Assembly: GCF_030547685.1 (NCBI RefSeq)
Contig: NZ_JAUOQM010000049.1
Coordinates: forward strand, 124,001-188,000
Source of the DNA: Gilvimarinus sp. 2_MG-2023
Lineage (GTDB): Bacteria > Pseudomonadota > Gammaproteobacteria > Pseudomonadales > Cellvibrionaceae
Length of the DNA: 64,000 nucleotides
Direction: 5' to 3'
Made by a program: the position numbers and the translations under genes. A model generated the notes under the pieces. It was not told the DNA's origin. It searched no databases and was given only the letters and a program-made list of their open reading frames with translations. This document shows positions 1 through 7,875 of the stretch, piece after piece. Numbering within the stretch: the first letter of the stretch is position 1; each line of letters starts with the position of its first letter.

Positions 1-83
1 GCGATTTGGCCTGTCACCGCTAAAATGCCCATAATAACGATGACCGAACCAAAATTTTGCGTTCCTTGAAACAAATACGCCCC

Positions 84-99
84 AAGACAACGTTGTCTT
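84..99. promoter_or_regulatory. LacI-type operator palindrome, left edge, distal copy
   Basis: A perfect 16-bp palindrome AAGACAACGTTGTCTT. Its 12-bp core GACAACGTTGTC recurs at 115, 7418 and 10481, with variants at 7281 and 7581. It overlaps the expected transcription start of the leftward promoter at 100-128, a position where a bound repressor would block initiation. The even palindrome with central CG is typical of LacI-family operators. The cognate regulator is not in the window. Confidence 0.7.
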
Positions 100-128
100 A
101 CTTTATGATAGCGAGACAACGTTGTCAA
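100..128 (-). promoter_or_regulatory. Predicted sigma70 promoter firing leftward out of the window
   Basis: On the minus strand, TTGACA (123-128) is followed after 17 bp by TAAAGT (100-105, four of six consensus bases). The operator at 115-126 overlaps the -35 and a second operator lies just downstream of the -10. The regulated gene must lie mostly left of the window. A minus-strand frame containing ATG at about 29-31 is open to the edge, but too little is present to identify a protein. Confidence 0.5.
115..126. promoter_or_regulatory. LacI-type operator palindrome, left edge, -35 copy
   Basis: A perfect 12-bp palindrome GACAACGTTGTC that includes part of the minus-strand TTGACA -35 box. Its centre is 29 bp from that of the palindrome at 84-99, close to three helical turns, so paired repressor binding is possible. 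The same overlap of operator and -35 is seen at the TonB receptor and chitobiase promoters. Confidence 0.7.
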
Positions 129-415
129 GGGGTTTCTGCACTCTAACTCAACATCGCATAAGACTATTATTTCTCTGTATTTCAATGACTTAGAATATAT
201 ATTCGATAAAAATCATTACAAATCGAGCGAAATTTATCTATTTTTTTGAATTCAAGACTCATCAGCTTTCTCAATAAACCCAACGGAAATATTTCAATAC
301 ACCCGTCGCGAGTCACAACCAGACCACCCCAGCTCGCCACTCCTTTAATTAAAGGTGCTAAACTCGCCCCCCTTTAATTTCAATCGCCCAGCAGATAAAC
401 GGACCGACAACGATT
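127..415. other. AT-rich intergenic region upstream of rdgC
   Basis: No gene is seen here. The region is AT-rich and holds a 14-bp perfect palindrome at 342-355, listed separately, and a related half site near 370-380. No clear sigma70 promoter for rdgC could be assigned by eye. Confidence 0.5.
342..355. promoter_or_regulatory. Perfect palindrome upstream of rdgC
   Basis: CCTTTAATTAAAGG is a perfect 14-bp palindrome about 60 bp before the rdgC start. A second copy of the half site, CCTTTAATTT, follows about 28 bp downstream. This could be a regulator-binding site for rdgC. No known regulator motif was recognised, and AT-rich palindromes of this size can arise by chance. Confidence 0.35.
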
Positions 416-1330
416 ATGTGGTATAAAAACCTGCGAGTTTTTCGCTTACAAGATGCCTTTACCCTATCAGCAGAAGCATTGGCTGAAAAACTTGCCACCG
501 CCGAATTTACTCCCTGCGGGAAAATGGATCTCACTCGTTACGGCTGGGTATCGCCCCTGGGGCCCGATGGCCAGTCACTGACACATGGTGCCAACGGTCT
601 CATTGCCATTTGCACAAAAAAACAAGACAAAATTCTTCCCGCTGGTGTGATCAAAGAACAGCTAGAAGACACCATTCGAGATATTAAAACGAAAGAAGGT
701 CGACCGGTTGGCCGCAAAGAAAGAGAAAATTTAAAAGACGAAATTACTTTTTCAATGCTTCCCCAAGCCTTTGCTAAATCCAGCATTAGCCACGCCTATA
801 TCGATACCCGCAACAAGCTGTTAGTGATCGATAGCGCCAGCGCCAATCGCGCCGAAGACTTGATCAGCGCCCTGCGTGATGCGCTGGGGTCTTTGCGTTG
901 CATTCCTTTAATGCCGCACAACGCCACCACCAACACCCTTACTCACTGGCTAAAAAGCGGGGACTTGCCCGGCGACTTTACCCTCGGGGATGAGTGCGAG
1001 TTAATGTCAAGTCAGGATGAGCGCATCATACGTGGCAAGAAACTCGACTTACTAGACGAGCAATTAATCCAGCACTTAGAAACGGGGATGTTCGTCAGCA
1101 AGCTGGCTATTCAATGGAAAGAAACACTCAGCTGCGTGATTGATGATCAGTTTTCATTCAAACGAGTTAAATTTTCTGACGCCCTACTAGAGCGCGCAGG
1201 AGATCGCACGCCAGAATCGCTAGCCGAACAATTTGACCATGAGTTTTCAATTATGGGGTTGGAGCTAACCGCATTTATTAACGCGGCTTTACTGGCGTTT
1301 GGCGGTGAAGCTGAAAGCGAGTTAGTCTAA
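416..1330 (+). CDS. rdgC: Recombination-associated protein RdgC
   Basis: The 304-residue product has the full usual RdgC length and the typical N-terminus MWYKNLRVFRL. RdgC is a nucleoid-associated, ring-forming DNA-binding protein that in E. coli and Neisseria limits RecA access to DNA and affects replication restart and pilin variation. It acts in the cytoplasm on double-stranded DNA. The gene stands alone, between a left-edge regulated promoter and the convergent halogenase genes. The ATG at 416 is the only sensible start because the conserved N-terminus begins there. No defects are seen; identification rests on overall sequence familiarity. Confidence 0.93.
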   Translation: MWYKNLRVFRLQDAFTLSAEALAEKLATAEFTPCGKMDLTRYGWVSPLGPDGQSLTHGANGLIAICTKKQDKILPAGVIKEQLEDTIRDIKTKEGRPVGRKERENLKDEITFSMLPQAFAKSSISHAYIDTRNKLLVIDSASANRAEDLISALRDALGSLRCIPLMPHNATTNTLTHWLKSGDLPGDFTLGDECELMSSQDERIIRGKKLDLLDEQLIQHLETGMFVSKLAIQWKETLSCVIDDQFSFKRVKFSDALLERAGDRTPESLAEQFDHEFSIMGLELTAFINAALLAFGGEAESELV

Positions 1331-1380
1331 GCGCGCCAGCCTAATCGCGCACAACACTAAAGATATTTGCAACCGAGCCA

Positions 1381-2895
1381 CTAACCACCTTCGGTCAATA
1401 GACAGTTCTGCGCCCCTTTCGCATTGTACTCTTTTAAACGTTGCTTAGGAGCATGAGCCGATGCAGGTGCTTGTTTGGTGGGCAAGTTAAACTCACCCTT
1501 GCCCGCCAGTAAACAGTACCAAGATGTTTTGTGGTACACCAAAGCGTCACTCAGCTCCGATAAGACAGAATCAAAACTCTCCTTACTGCGCCAGGCGCGC
1601 AGTAGACGAGCAAGTTCGGGCGACATCACCTGATTGTTCTGCACCGTTTTCCAATAGGCAGTATCGGTGCGTGAACTCACCAAATAATGTGCCTGTAAAT
1701 AATCTATATTGCCGTCGATCAACTGATTGACCGATTGATTAAACCGCTGTTGTGCCCGCCCCGACAAACCATCGCTCTGATAAAGCTCGACAAAACGCTC
1801 GCAGGTAAACTGAATAATACGCAGCATCGGTGCCTCTAAGGGTTCCAAAAAACCTTGCGATAAACCGATGGCGATGCAGTTTTTCTCCCAGTGGTGCTGC
1901 AGACGACCGGGCTCCCACATAATACGGCGCGCGCTGAAGTCATCACAAGCGCTACCTAACTGTTCTCTAAGTTGCGCCTCGATTTGATCAAAATCGGCAT
2001 AGTTTCGGTCAAACACATAACCATTGCCCCAGCGCTGAGTTAACGGAATGCGCCACATCCAACCGTAGGGCATCGCTTGGGCGATGGTTTCGGTGGGGAA
2101 TCTCGCCTGAGGTTGTGCGGACTCTTGCGCTTTATTCTCGGCATAACGTGCAGGCAGTGCCACAGCGGCGTTGTTGCTGAGCCGGTCCTGGCAACTGATA
2201 AAAGGCACCGCCAATGCCTCGCGCATTAACAGCGACTTAAAGCCTGTGCAATCGACAAAGAAGTCACCCGCCAAACGGCCGGACTGAGCCAATTGCACAG
2301 AGTCTATGCCCCCGGCTTCGGTGCATTTTACGTCAACGACTTTATCATCAATATGAACCACGCCGAGACGCTTGGCGTGCTGTTTTAAAAATTCACCCAA
2401 TAGATGGGAATCAAAATGGTAACCGAAATCGGTGGCAACCTGTACCGAGCCATCGGACATTTTCGCAAACGGGGCGCGCCCCATTTTTGCAATAGCACTC
2501 GCGGCAAAATAATCATCGGGCACCGGAGTTAAGTCATACCCCATTCGGCGTGCGTAGCAGTCTTTAAAAAATTGAATGGCTCCACTCTGATCCAGCTCGG
2601 TATTAAACGGATGAAAATAACTGGCAAAATCTTCCCGACTGGACCAACCGGGAAAGCGAATGCCACACTTATAAGTCGCATTGCAGGCGGGCATCCATTC
2701 GTCTTCAGGGATATTTAGCGTTTGAAAAAAATCGCGTAAAAATGGGGTTGATCCTTCGCCGACACCAACAGTGCCAATCGCGCTCGATTCCACCAAGGTG
2801 ATGGCAATATCGCCACGCCACTGCTGGGCCATTAAGCAAGCACTCATCCAGCCTGCCGCTCCGCCCCCAACAATAACGATCTTTTTCAGTTGCAT
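1381..2895 (-). CDS. FAD-dependent tryptophan halogenase-family protein, second of tandem pair
   Basis: The 504-residue protein starts with an FAD-binding GGGAAG motif (residues 10-15). It keeps the family WxWxIP signature (W279, W281, P284) and the catalytic lysine (K76, matching K79 of PrnA). The glutamate equivalent to PrnA E346 is E354, but the next residues are A-P-M where PrnA has S-T-G, so the halide-binding threonine is replaced by proline. Halogenation activity is therefore uncertain. The ATG at 2895 was chosen because the Rossmann fold begins there; it overlaps the stop of the upstream paralogue by 10 bp, so the pair is translationally coupled. Related proteins often sit beside TonB receptors in sugar-uptake loci, with mostly unknown substrates. 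Confidence 0.85.
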   Translation of the reverse strand: MQLKKIVIVGGGAAGWMSACLMAQQWRGDIAITLVESSAIGTVGVGEGSTPFLRDFFQTLNIPEDEWMPACNATYKCGIRFPGWSSREDFASYFHPFNTELDQSGAIQFFKDCYARRMGYDLTPVPDDYFAASAIAKMGRAPFAKMSDGSVQVATDFGYHFDSHLLGEFLKQHAKRLGVVHIDDKVVDVKCTEAGGIDSVQLAQSGRLAGDFFVDCTGFKSLLMREALAVPFISCQDRLSNNAAVALPARYAENKAQESAQPQARFPTETIAQAMPYGWMWRIPLTQRWGNGYVFDRNYADFDQIEAQLREQLGSACDDFSARRIMWEPGRLQHHWEKNCIAIGLSQGFLEPLEAPMLRIIQFTCERFVELYQSDGLSGRAQQRFNQSVNQLIDGNIDYLQAHYLVSSRTDTAYWKTVQNNQVMSPELARLLRAWRSKESFDSVLSELSDALVYHKTSWYCLLAGKGEFNLPTKQAPASAHAPKQRLKEYNAKGAQNCLLTEGG

Positions 2896-4400
2896 ACACC
2901 AGCCCTCGATTGCGCCGCGTAGCGCGTCAGCAGCTCGCGTTGATCGCCAAAATATTGCTGTGCCGTTTGCTGGCACTGTTCGGCCGCCTGCCGATCGATC
3001 TGCCGCGCCCCGTTAGCCGCGTTAAAGCAACCCATCCCGGCAAACAACACGTACCAAGAGGGGCGCAAATAGGCCAGCTCACCACGCAGCTCGTGCAGTG
3101 TCTGCTCAAAGCCGCACCCCGAGCGCCACGCCTGCACTAGTCGCGCGAGATTATCCGGCATTGGCGCTTCGCGGCACTCGCGCCAATAGGCTGTATCGGA
3201 ACGGGTATTCATACGGTAGTGGGCGCAAATATAATCCAGTACGCCATCGGTTAAGGTATTGACGTTTTTATTAACCAAGTTCTGGTTATTGGCCAGCACA
3301 GGTTTATTGGCATCAAAATGCTTAATAAACATGTCCACGGTGTATTGCACTAACATTAGGGCCGTGGCCTCTAACGGCTCAATAAACCCTTGCGACAGCC
3401 CCACACTGAGACAGTTCTTGTGCCAGTGTTCATCCAGCCGCCCCAGCGACATTTTCAAATGGCGCACAGGAAAATCTTGTCCGGCCACACCCAAATGGTT
3501 TAGCAGCTCACTTTGTGCCTGCTCGGGAGAGCAGTGGCGCGAGCTATAGACATAGCCATTGCCCGTGCGCGTGTATAACGGAATTTGCCAAGCCCACCCA
3601 TGTTGCAGCGCGGTCGAGGTAGTTTCCGAACGCAGACATTCTTGTGCGGGTGTCATAACCGTTACGGCACGATCGTTAAACAGGTAGTCGGAATAGCTTT
3701 TTACGGGCAATTGAAAGGTTTTGCGACCAATCAATCCGTGAAAACCGGTGCAATCAATAAAAAAATCAGCGTTAAGAGGGCCGTTTTTTTCGCTAAGCAA
3801 ACGGGTTACGCGCCCGTCTTGCGCACAGGTTTCGACGCTATCGATATGGTCGACAATACAGTGCACACCAAGTTTTTGCGCATGCTTTTTTAAAAACTGC
3901 CCCAGTTTAGCTGCATTAAAGTGATAGCCGAAATCCACATCCGTCGCCAGACTATCTGAGATAGGCGCGAGCCCCTGCGCCGCTAATGGCTGATTAACAA
4001 AATAGTCATCTGGGTGGACTGGATTGGCCCCTTCGCTAAGAGCCTGTTTGCTGTTCGTGAAAAAGCGCTCTGCGGTAGGAATATCCAACTGCGAGTAAAA
4101 AGGATGGAAGTAGCTGGTAAAACCGGCCACGGTAGACCAGCCGGGAAAACGTATGCCCGCCTTGTAGGTGGCATCACACTCGGGCATCCAGTCAGCGTCA
4201 GTAATCCCCAGTGTTTGAAAAAATTGTTTGAGATAGGGCGTAGACCCTTCTCCGACCCCAATTGGGTCGAGCTTATCGGATTCTATTAAGGTGATTTGAG
4301 CATCTTTACAGTGATGCTTTAACAGGTTTGCTGCCATCCAGCCGGCTGTTCCACCGCCGACAATCGCAACATGCATACCATTGAGAGATTTGTTAATCAT
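2886..4400 (-). CDS. FAD-dependent tryptophan halogenase-family protein, first of tandem pair
   Basis: Also 504 residues, and paralogous to the next gene. It has GGGTAG at 15-20, catalytic K80 (PrnA K79 equivalent), W269/W271 and P274 of the WxWxIP motif, and E344-A-T-A at the PrnA E346-S-T-G position, so the halide-site threonine is kept. Such flavin halogenases need FADH2 from a separate reductase, and none is nearby. It follows the TonB receptor across a short gap containing a terminator (4415-4439). Its Shine-Dalgarno AAGGTGA is part of a small hairpin (AAGGT/ACCTT) directly before the ATG. The true substrate is unknown; in this position it may modify a sugar- or indole-related compound, which is inference. 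Confidence 0.87.
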   Translation of the reverse strand: MINKSLNGMHVAIVGGGTAGWMAANLLKHHCKDAQITLIESDKLDPIGVGEGSTPYLKQFFQTLGITDADWMPECDATYKAGIRFPGWSTVAGFTSYFHPFYSQLDIPTAERFFTNSKQALSEGANPVHPDDYFVNQPLAAQGLAPISDSLATDVDFGYHFNAAKLGQFLKKHAQKLGVHCIVDHIDSVETCAQDGRVTRLLSEKNGPLNADFFIDCTGFHGLIGRKTFQLPVKSYSDYLFNDRAVTVMTPAQECLRSETTSTALQHGWAWQIPLYTRTGNGYVYSSRHCSPEQAQSELLNHLGVAGQDFPVRHLKMSLGRLDEHWHKNCLSVGLSQGFIEPLEATALMLVQYTVDMFIKHFDANKPVLANNQNLVNKNVNTLTDGVLDYICAHYRMNTRSDTAYWRECREAPMPDNLARLVQAWRSGCGFEQTLHELRGELAYLRPSWYVLFAGMGCFNAANGARQIDRQAAEQCQQTAQQYFGDQRELLTRYAAQSRAGVCN

Positions 4401-4414
4401 AAGGTCGTCACCTT

Positions 4415-4439
4415 AAAAAGGCTGGCCCGAAGGCCAGCC
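4415..4439 (-). terminator. Intrinsic terminator between TonB receptor and halogenase genes
   Basis: Read on the minus strand, an 8-bp GC-rich stem (GGCTGGCC/GGCCAGCC) with a TTCG loop is followed by five T residues. This is a textbook rho-independent terminator 23 bp after the receptor stop codon. It would let the receptor be expressed strongly while only read-through reaches the halogenase pair. Confidence 0.85.
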
Positions 4440-4462
4440 AAGGTGAGATAAGTGATGTCGTA

Positions 4463-7201
4463 TTAGAACTTGTAGCTCGCGCCGATGAACACACGCTGGC
4501 CGTTCGACAAAGTCGTACCGCCCAAGCGAACGCCATCGGTAGCACGTACGTAATAGTTCTCGACCACTTCATCAGTCAGGTTTAGCGCTTCGAGTTTCAA
4601 AGTCAGGTTGTCAGTCACATAGTAAGACAATTGGGCGTCTAACTGAACCTGTTCGTCACGCATTTGGTTACCGATTTCGGTTTGCGCGATGAAGTACTCT
4701 GAACGATAGCTGTAGTTCAGACGAGCACTGAGAGTGTCATTTTCGAAGAAAGCGCCCAGGTTGTACGCGTTTTTAGACGCATTAGGGAACTGCACATAAG
4801 TGGTCTCTAGGGTAGAGCCCGTGATTGTGCCTTCGTCATCGACAATAGATACCGCGCTTTGAACTTCAGCACTGCTTACGTCAGTGTAGGTGTAGTTGGC
4901 CAATACGCCGAAACCAGAATCGAACGAGTGAGTAAACTGAACCTCAACACCTTCGATGGTTGAAGCACCGCCGTTCTCAGGACGTTGCAGCTGGTTGTAC
5001 TGAACACCTTCGATCTCAGCACTCACAACTTGGTTAAAAATAAAGTTGGTAATGTCTTTTTTGAACGCTGTTGCACTGGCGTTAGAGGCATCAGCAAAGT
5101 ACCACTCGATACCCATTTCGTACTGATCAGCCAACAGTGGTTTCAGATCTGGGTTACCCGAGCTACCACGGCCTGTTTCAGGCGTCAGGTTGAACGATGG
5201 AGCCAACTGGAACGGCGCTGGACGGGTAAGAGCACGACCGGCGGCGAAACGCAACACCAGCTCTTCGCTCAGATCGTATGCAACGTTCAAGCTAGGCAAC
5301 CAAGCTGAGTAATCAGACTCATAAGCGTCTTGTGCGCTGCCATCGGCATTGTAACCGTTAGCTTGCTGCTCGGTTTCAACGTAACGCATACCAACGTTAC
5401 CGCGAATACCATTGGCTTCAAAAGTAGCCATTGCGTAAAGCGCTGTAATGTCTTCTTCTACATCAAAAGAAGCCAGGTTCTGAATCAAGCTGTCATTACG
5501 ACACAGTGAAGTATCGTCAACACCACACACATCAACCGCATACAGAGCGTTGTACATCAGCTCGCGGTCAGGCATAAAGTAAGTTTGGCTGCCGCGATTG
5601 GTCGTTGCAGAGTGATCAACAGTGATCAGATCGCCATTCCAGAAATCGCTGGCCGCACCCAGGCTGCCTTCACCGGTAGGCGCCAGGTTAGACAAATTAG
5701 TTTGGAAACGCTGCTGCGAGAAAGAGCGATCGCGTACTTTAGCACCGAAGCTCAAGGTATTCACCGCACCTAAATCAACTTCCAGATCATAATCAACCTG
5801 GGCGTAGTTTTCCTGATCTTCGGCCATGTTGACCTGATCGAAGATACCACCGAGCCACATTTCGTCGCCTGGATTAATCATCCACTGGTTGTAAGTGGTG
5901 AAGTCAATGTAAGGAGCGGTGCCGCCTGGGTTATAGAAGTCCAAACCGGTGCGCTCATCTGTAGGATCAGCCCAGAACTCAGTGAAGAAGTCACGGTTGG
6001 TGCCTTCACCTGTGGTTTGACCCAACTGCCAGTGAATGGTGTGAGGACCGTTAAAGAAATTACCTTCAAAATCGATAACCTCGGTGCTCATTTCCGAGCC
6101 ATCACGATAGATGTTGTCATAAGCCATAAAGCGAGACCAAGAGGCCGCTTCGTGGTTTTCACCACCGCGAACGTACAACTCTTCGATCACATTCTGGTCG
6201 TTGGTCATACCCATGTCAGTGTCGGTACCCAAGTAGGCAACACCACGGAAACCAATACCGATCAAGTTAGAGTTTACGTTGTCAGCTTTCATTTCAGATG
6301 ACAGGTAATGAACAGTCATGTCCAGGTTATCACTAGGCGCAAACTGAGCAGTCAGGTCGATACCGGTGCGCTCACGCTCTTGCTCGAACAATACCGAACC
6401 GTTACCCCAAGGAATTGCACCCTTGTCGTCATTGCCACCACCGGCCAATGCAGGACCTTCCATCAGAGGATCGATACGGTCAATCGATGGACCAAACCAA
6501 CCAAAGTCTTCCATACCTTCACGGTGTACAGAGCGCTCTTGCTGAGACAAAGACACTAAGAAACCAAAGGTTTCATTGTCGTTTTTCCAGCTGTACATAC
6601 CAGACAAGGTAGGATCAAAGTTTTCACCGTTTGAACTGTACTGACCTTCAGCACTGACATGAACAGTGTTGGCATCCATATCCAAAGGCTTACGGGTACG
6701 CAGAATAACCGTACCACCCAGACCACCTTCATCGATGTCCGCTTGCGCCGACTTGTACACTTCAACGCCGCCAATCATTTCTGAGGCGAGAATTTCATAG
6801 TTAAAGTTACGCGTAGCGTTAGACAGTACGAACCAGTTACTGGTACCTACGGCCTGACCGTTTAGCAGGGTGATGTTCTGGTCAGGAGAAACACCACGAA
6901 TGGTTACGCCCTGGCCTTCACCGAAGTCACGATCAATGGTAATACCGGGAATACGAGCCAGAGACTCTGCCACGTTCTTATCGGGGAACTTACCGATATC
7001 TTCGGCAGTAATTGCGTCAACAAAAGAACTTGCATCGCGCTTCATATCCAAAGAAGTTTCCAGTGAGCCACGAATACCGGTGACCACAACTTCTTCGAAC
7101 ATCTCTTCTTCTTGAGCTTGTACAAACGCGGACGCTAACAGGCAGGACGAAATACTGGTAACCAGTAACTTCTTGCGAAAATTGCCTTTGGTAGTTTCCA
7201 T
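4463..7201 (-). CDS. TonB-dependent outer membrane receptor, probable oligosaccharide (chitin/GlcNAc) uptake
   Basis: The 912-residue protein has a signal peptide ending near AFVQA, a TonB box (EEVVVTG, about residues 36-42), a plug domain (about 60-180, with KFPDKN, SLARIPG and IRGV motifs) and a C-terminal beta-barrel ending in F (GASYKF). It is the Caulobacter/Xanthomonas type of receptor used for sugars, not a siderophore type by motif or context. A GGAG ribosome site sits 6 bp before the ATG. Three LacI-type operators (7281, 7418, 7581) lie upstream, and the same site precedes the chitobiase gene, so chitooligosaccharide import is the likely role. The substrate is inferred from context. 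Confidence 0.9.
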   Translation of the reverse strand: METTKGNFRKKLLVTSISSCLLASAFVQAQEEEMFEEVVVTGIRGSLETSLDMKRDASSFVDAITAEDIGKFPDKNVAESLARIPGITIDRDFGEGQGVTIRGVSPDQNITLLNGQAVGTSNWFVLSNATRNFNYEILASEMIGGVEVYKSAQADIDEGGLGGTVILRTRKPLDMDANTVHVSAEGQYSSNGENFDPTLSGMYSWKNDNETFGFLVSLSQQERSVHREGMEDFGWFGPSIDRIDPLMEGPALAGGGNDDKGAIPWGNGSVLFEQERERTGIDLTAQFAPSDNLDMTVHYLSSEMKADNVNSNLIGIGFRGVAYLGTDTDMGMTNDQNVIEELYVRGGENHEAASWSRFMAYDNIYRDGSEMSTEVIDFEGNFFNGPHTIHWQLGQTTGEGTNRDFFTEFWADPTDERTGLDFYNPGGTAPYIDFTTYNQWMINPGDEMWLGGIFDQVNMAEDQENYAQVDYDLEVDLGAVNTLSFGAKVRDRSFSQQRFQTNLSNLAPTGEGSLGAASDFWNGDLITVDHSATTNRGSQTYFMPDRELMYNALYAVDVCGVDDTSLCRNDSLIQNLASFDVEEDITALYAMATFEANGIRGNVGMRYVETEQQANGYNADGSAQDAYESDYSAWLPSLNVAYDLSEELVLRFAAGRALTRPAPFQLAPSFNLTPETGRGSSGNPDLKPLLADQYEMGIEWYFADASNASATAFKKDITNFIFNQVVSAEIEGVQYNQLQRPENGGASTIEGVEVQFTHSFDSGFGVLANYTYTDVSSAEVQSAVSIVDDEGTITGSTLETTYVQFPNASKNAYNLGAFFENDTLSARLNYSYRSEYFIAQTEIGNQMRDEQVQLDAQLSYYVTDNLTLKLEALNLTDEVVENYYVRATDGVRLGGTTLSNGQRVFIGASYKF

Positions 7202-7280
7202 AACTGTCTCCTCACTATCATTTTAATGTTTTTTGTGAAACTGATGACGGCCTGCGCAGTGTCCACTATCCACTTTGCCA

Positions 7281-7293
7281 GACAACGGTTGTC
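7281..7293. promoter_or_regulatory. Variant operator in TonB receptor leader
   Basis: GACAACGGTTGTC: the two half sites of the regulon palindrome separated by one extra base. It lies 80 bp upstream of the receptor start and inside the predicted leader transcript, so it may be an auxiliary site for repression. Confidence 0.5.
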
Positions 7294-7401
7294 GTCAATT
7301 CTCTAATGATGGAACAAAGGCCGCGCTATTTTGCGTCATACCATTTATTCCCCAACAAGCCGTGCACCTGTGTTAACAAGACTTGCAGCCTACGGAGTAT
7401 A

Positions 7402-7431
7402 GTTTTACACCCGCCGCGACAACGTTGTCAA
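7402..7431 (-). promoter_or_regulatory. Predicted promoter of TonB receptor gene with embedded operator
   Basis: On the minus strand, TTGACA (7426-7431) and TAAAAC (7402-7407) are 18 bp apart. The operator GACAACGTTGTC at 7418-7429 shares GACA with the -35. Transcription would start near 7395, giving a leader of about 195 nt. The -10 is only a fair match; the -35/operator arrangement, repeated at two other promoters, is the stronger evidence. Confidence 0.55.
7418..7429. promoter_or_regulatory. LacI-type operator at TonB receptor promoter
   Basis: A perfect 12-bp palindrome GACAACGTTGTC, identical to the copies at 115-126 and 10481-10492. It overlaps the predicted -35, so a bound repressor would exclude RNA polymerase. 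Confidence 0.7.
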
Positions 7432-7580
7432 GATAGTTTTTTAGGCCAAGTTAAAGAAGAAATTCATAGCAACCTTCATAAAAAACCAACATCCTCTTTA
7501 CAATCAATAGATTACAGGAATATTTCACCTAGAAAGCCAACCCTTGAAATCGCCTAAAAAAAGTTTTAACCCAACCAATG

Positions 7581-7590
7581 ACAACGTTGT
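7581..7590. promoter_or_regulatory. Upstream operator-like site, TonB receptor region
   Basis: ACAACGTTGT is a 10-bp palindrome preceded by G and followed by TC, so one half site is complete and the other is one base off register. It is about 380 bp upstream of the receptor start, a distance compatible with DNA looping to the promoter operator. The rest of 7202-7816 shows no gene or other clear signal. Confidence 0.45.
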
Positions 7591-7816
7591 TCACGACACT
7601 ATTTTTATCGATTTTATGCGCCAAAAAATAACGTAAATGGCGCATAACCCCTTCTTATTTCTGCAGCTCAAATTGTTACCGATCAACCCCAAGAGCCCGC
7701 AGCACAAGGGCCTCAACGTTAACGTTCACTTCCAGCTCGAACACTTATCCGGCCTGCTTAGCAATACTGCCACGCATGACGCACCCTCGTTGTGCGCACA
7801 CCCAGCAAGAAGGCAC

Positions 7817-7854
7817 AAAAAAGCCCGAGCGATCACTACCGACTCGGGCTTTTT
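7817..7854. terminator. Bidirectional intrinsic terminator after chitobiase gene
   Basis: A GCCCGAG/CTCGGGC stem extended by A/T pairs, with runs of A on the left and T on the right, forms a hairpin with terminator features on both strands. It lies just past the stop codon of the minus-strand hexosaminidase gene. Confidence 0.85.
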
Positions 7855-7875
7855 AGGTGCACAAAGGATATTAGC

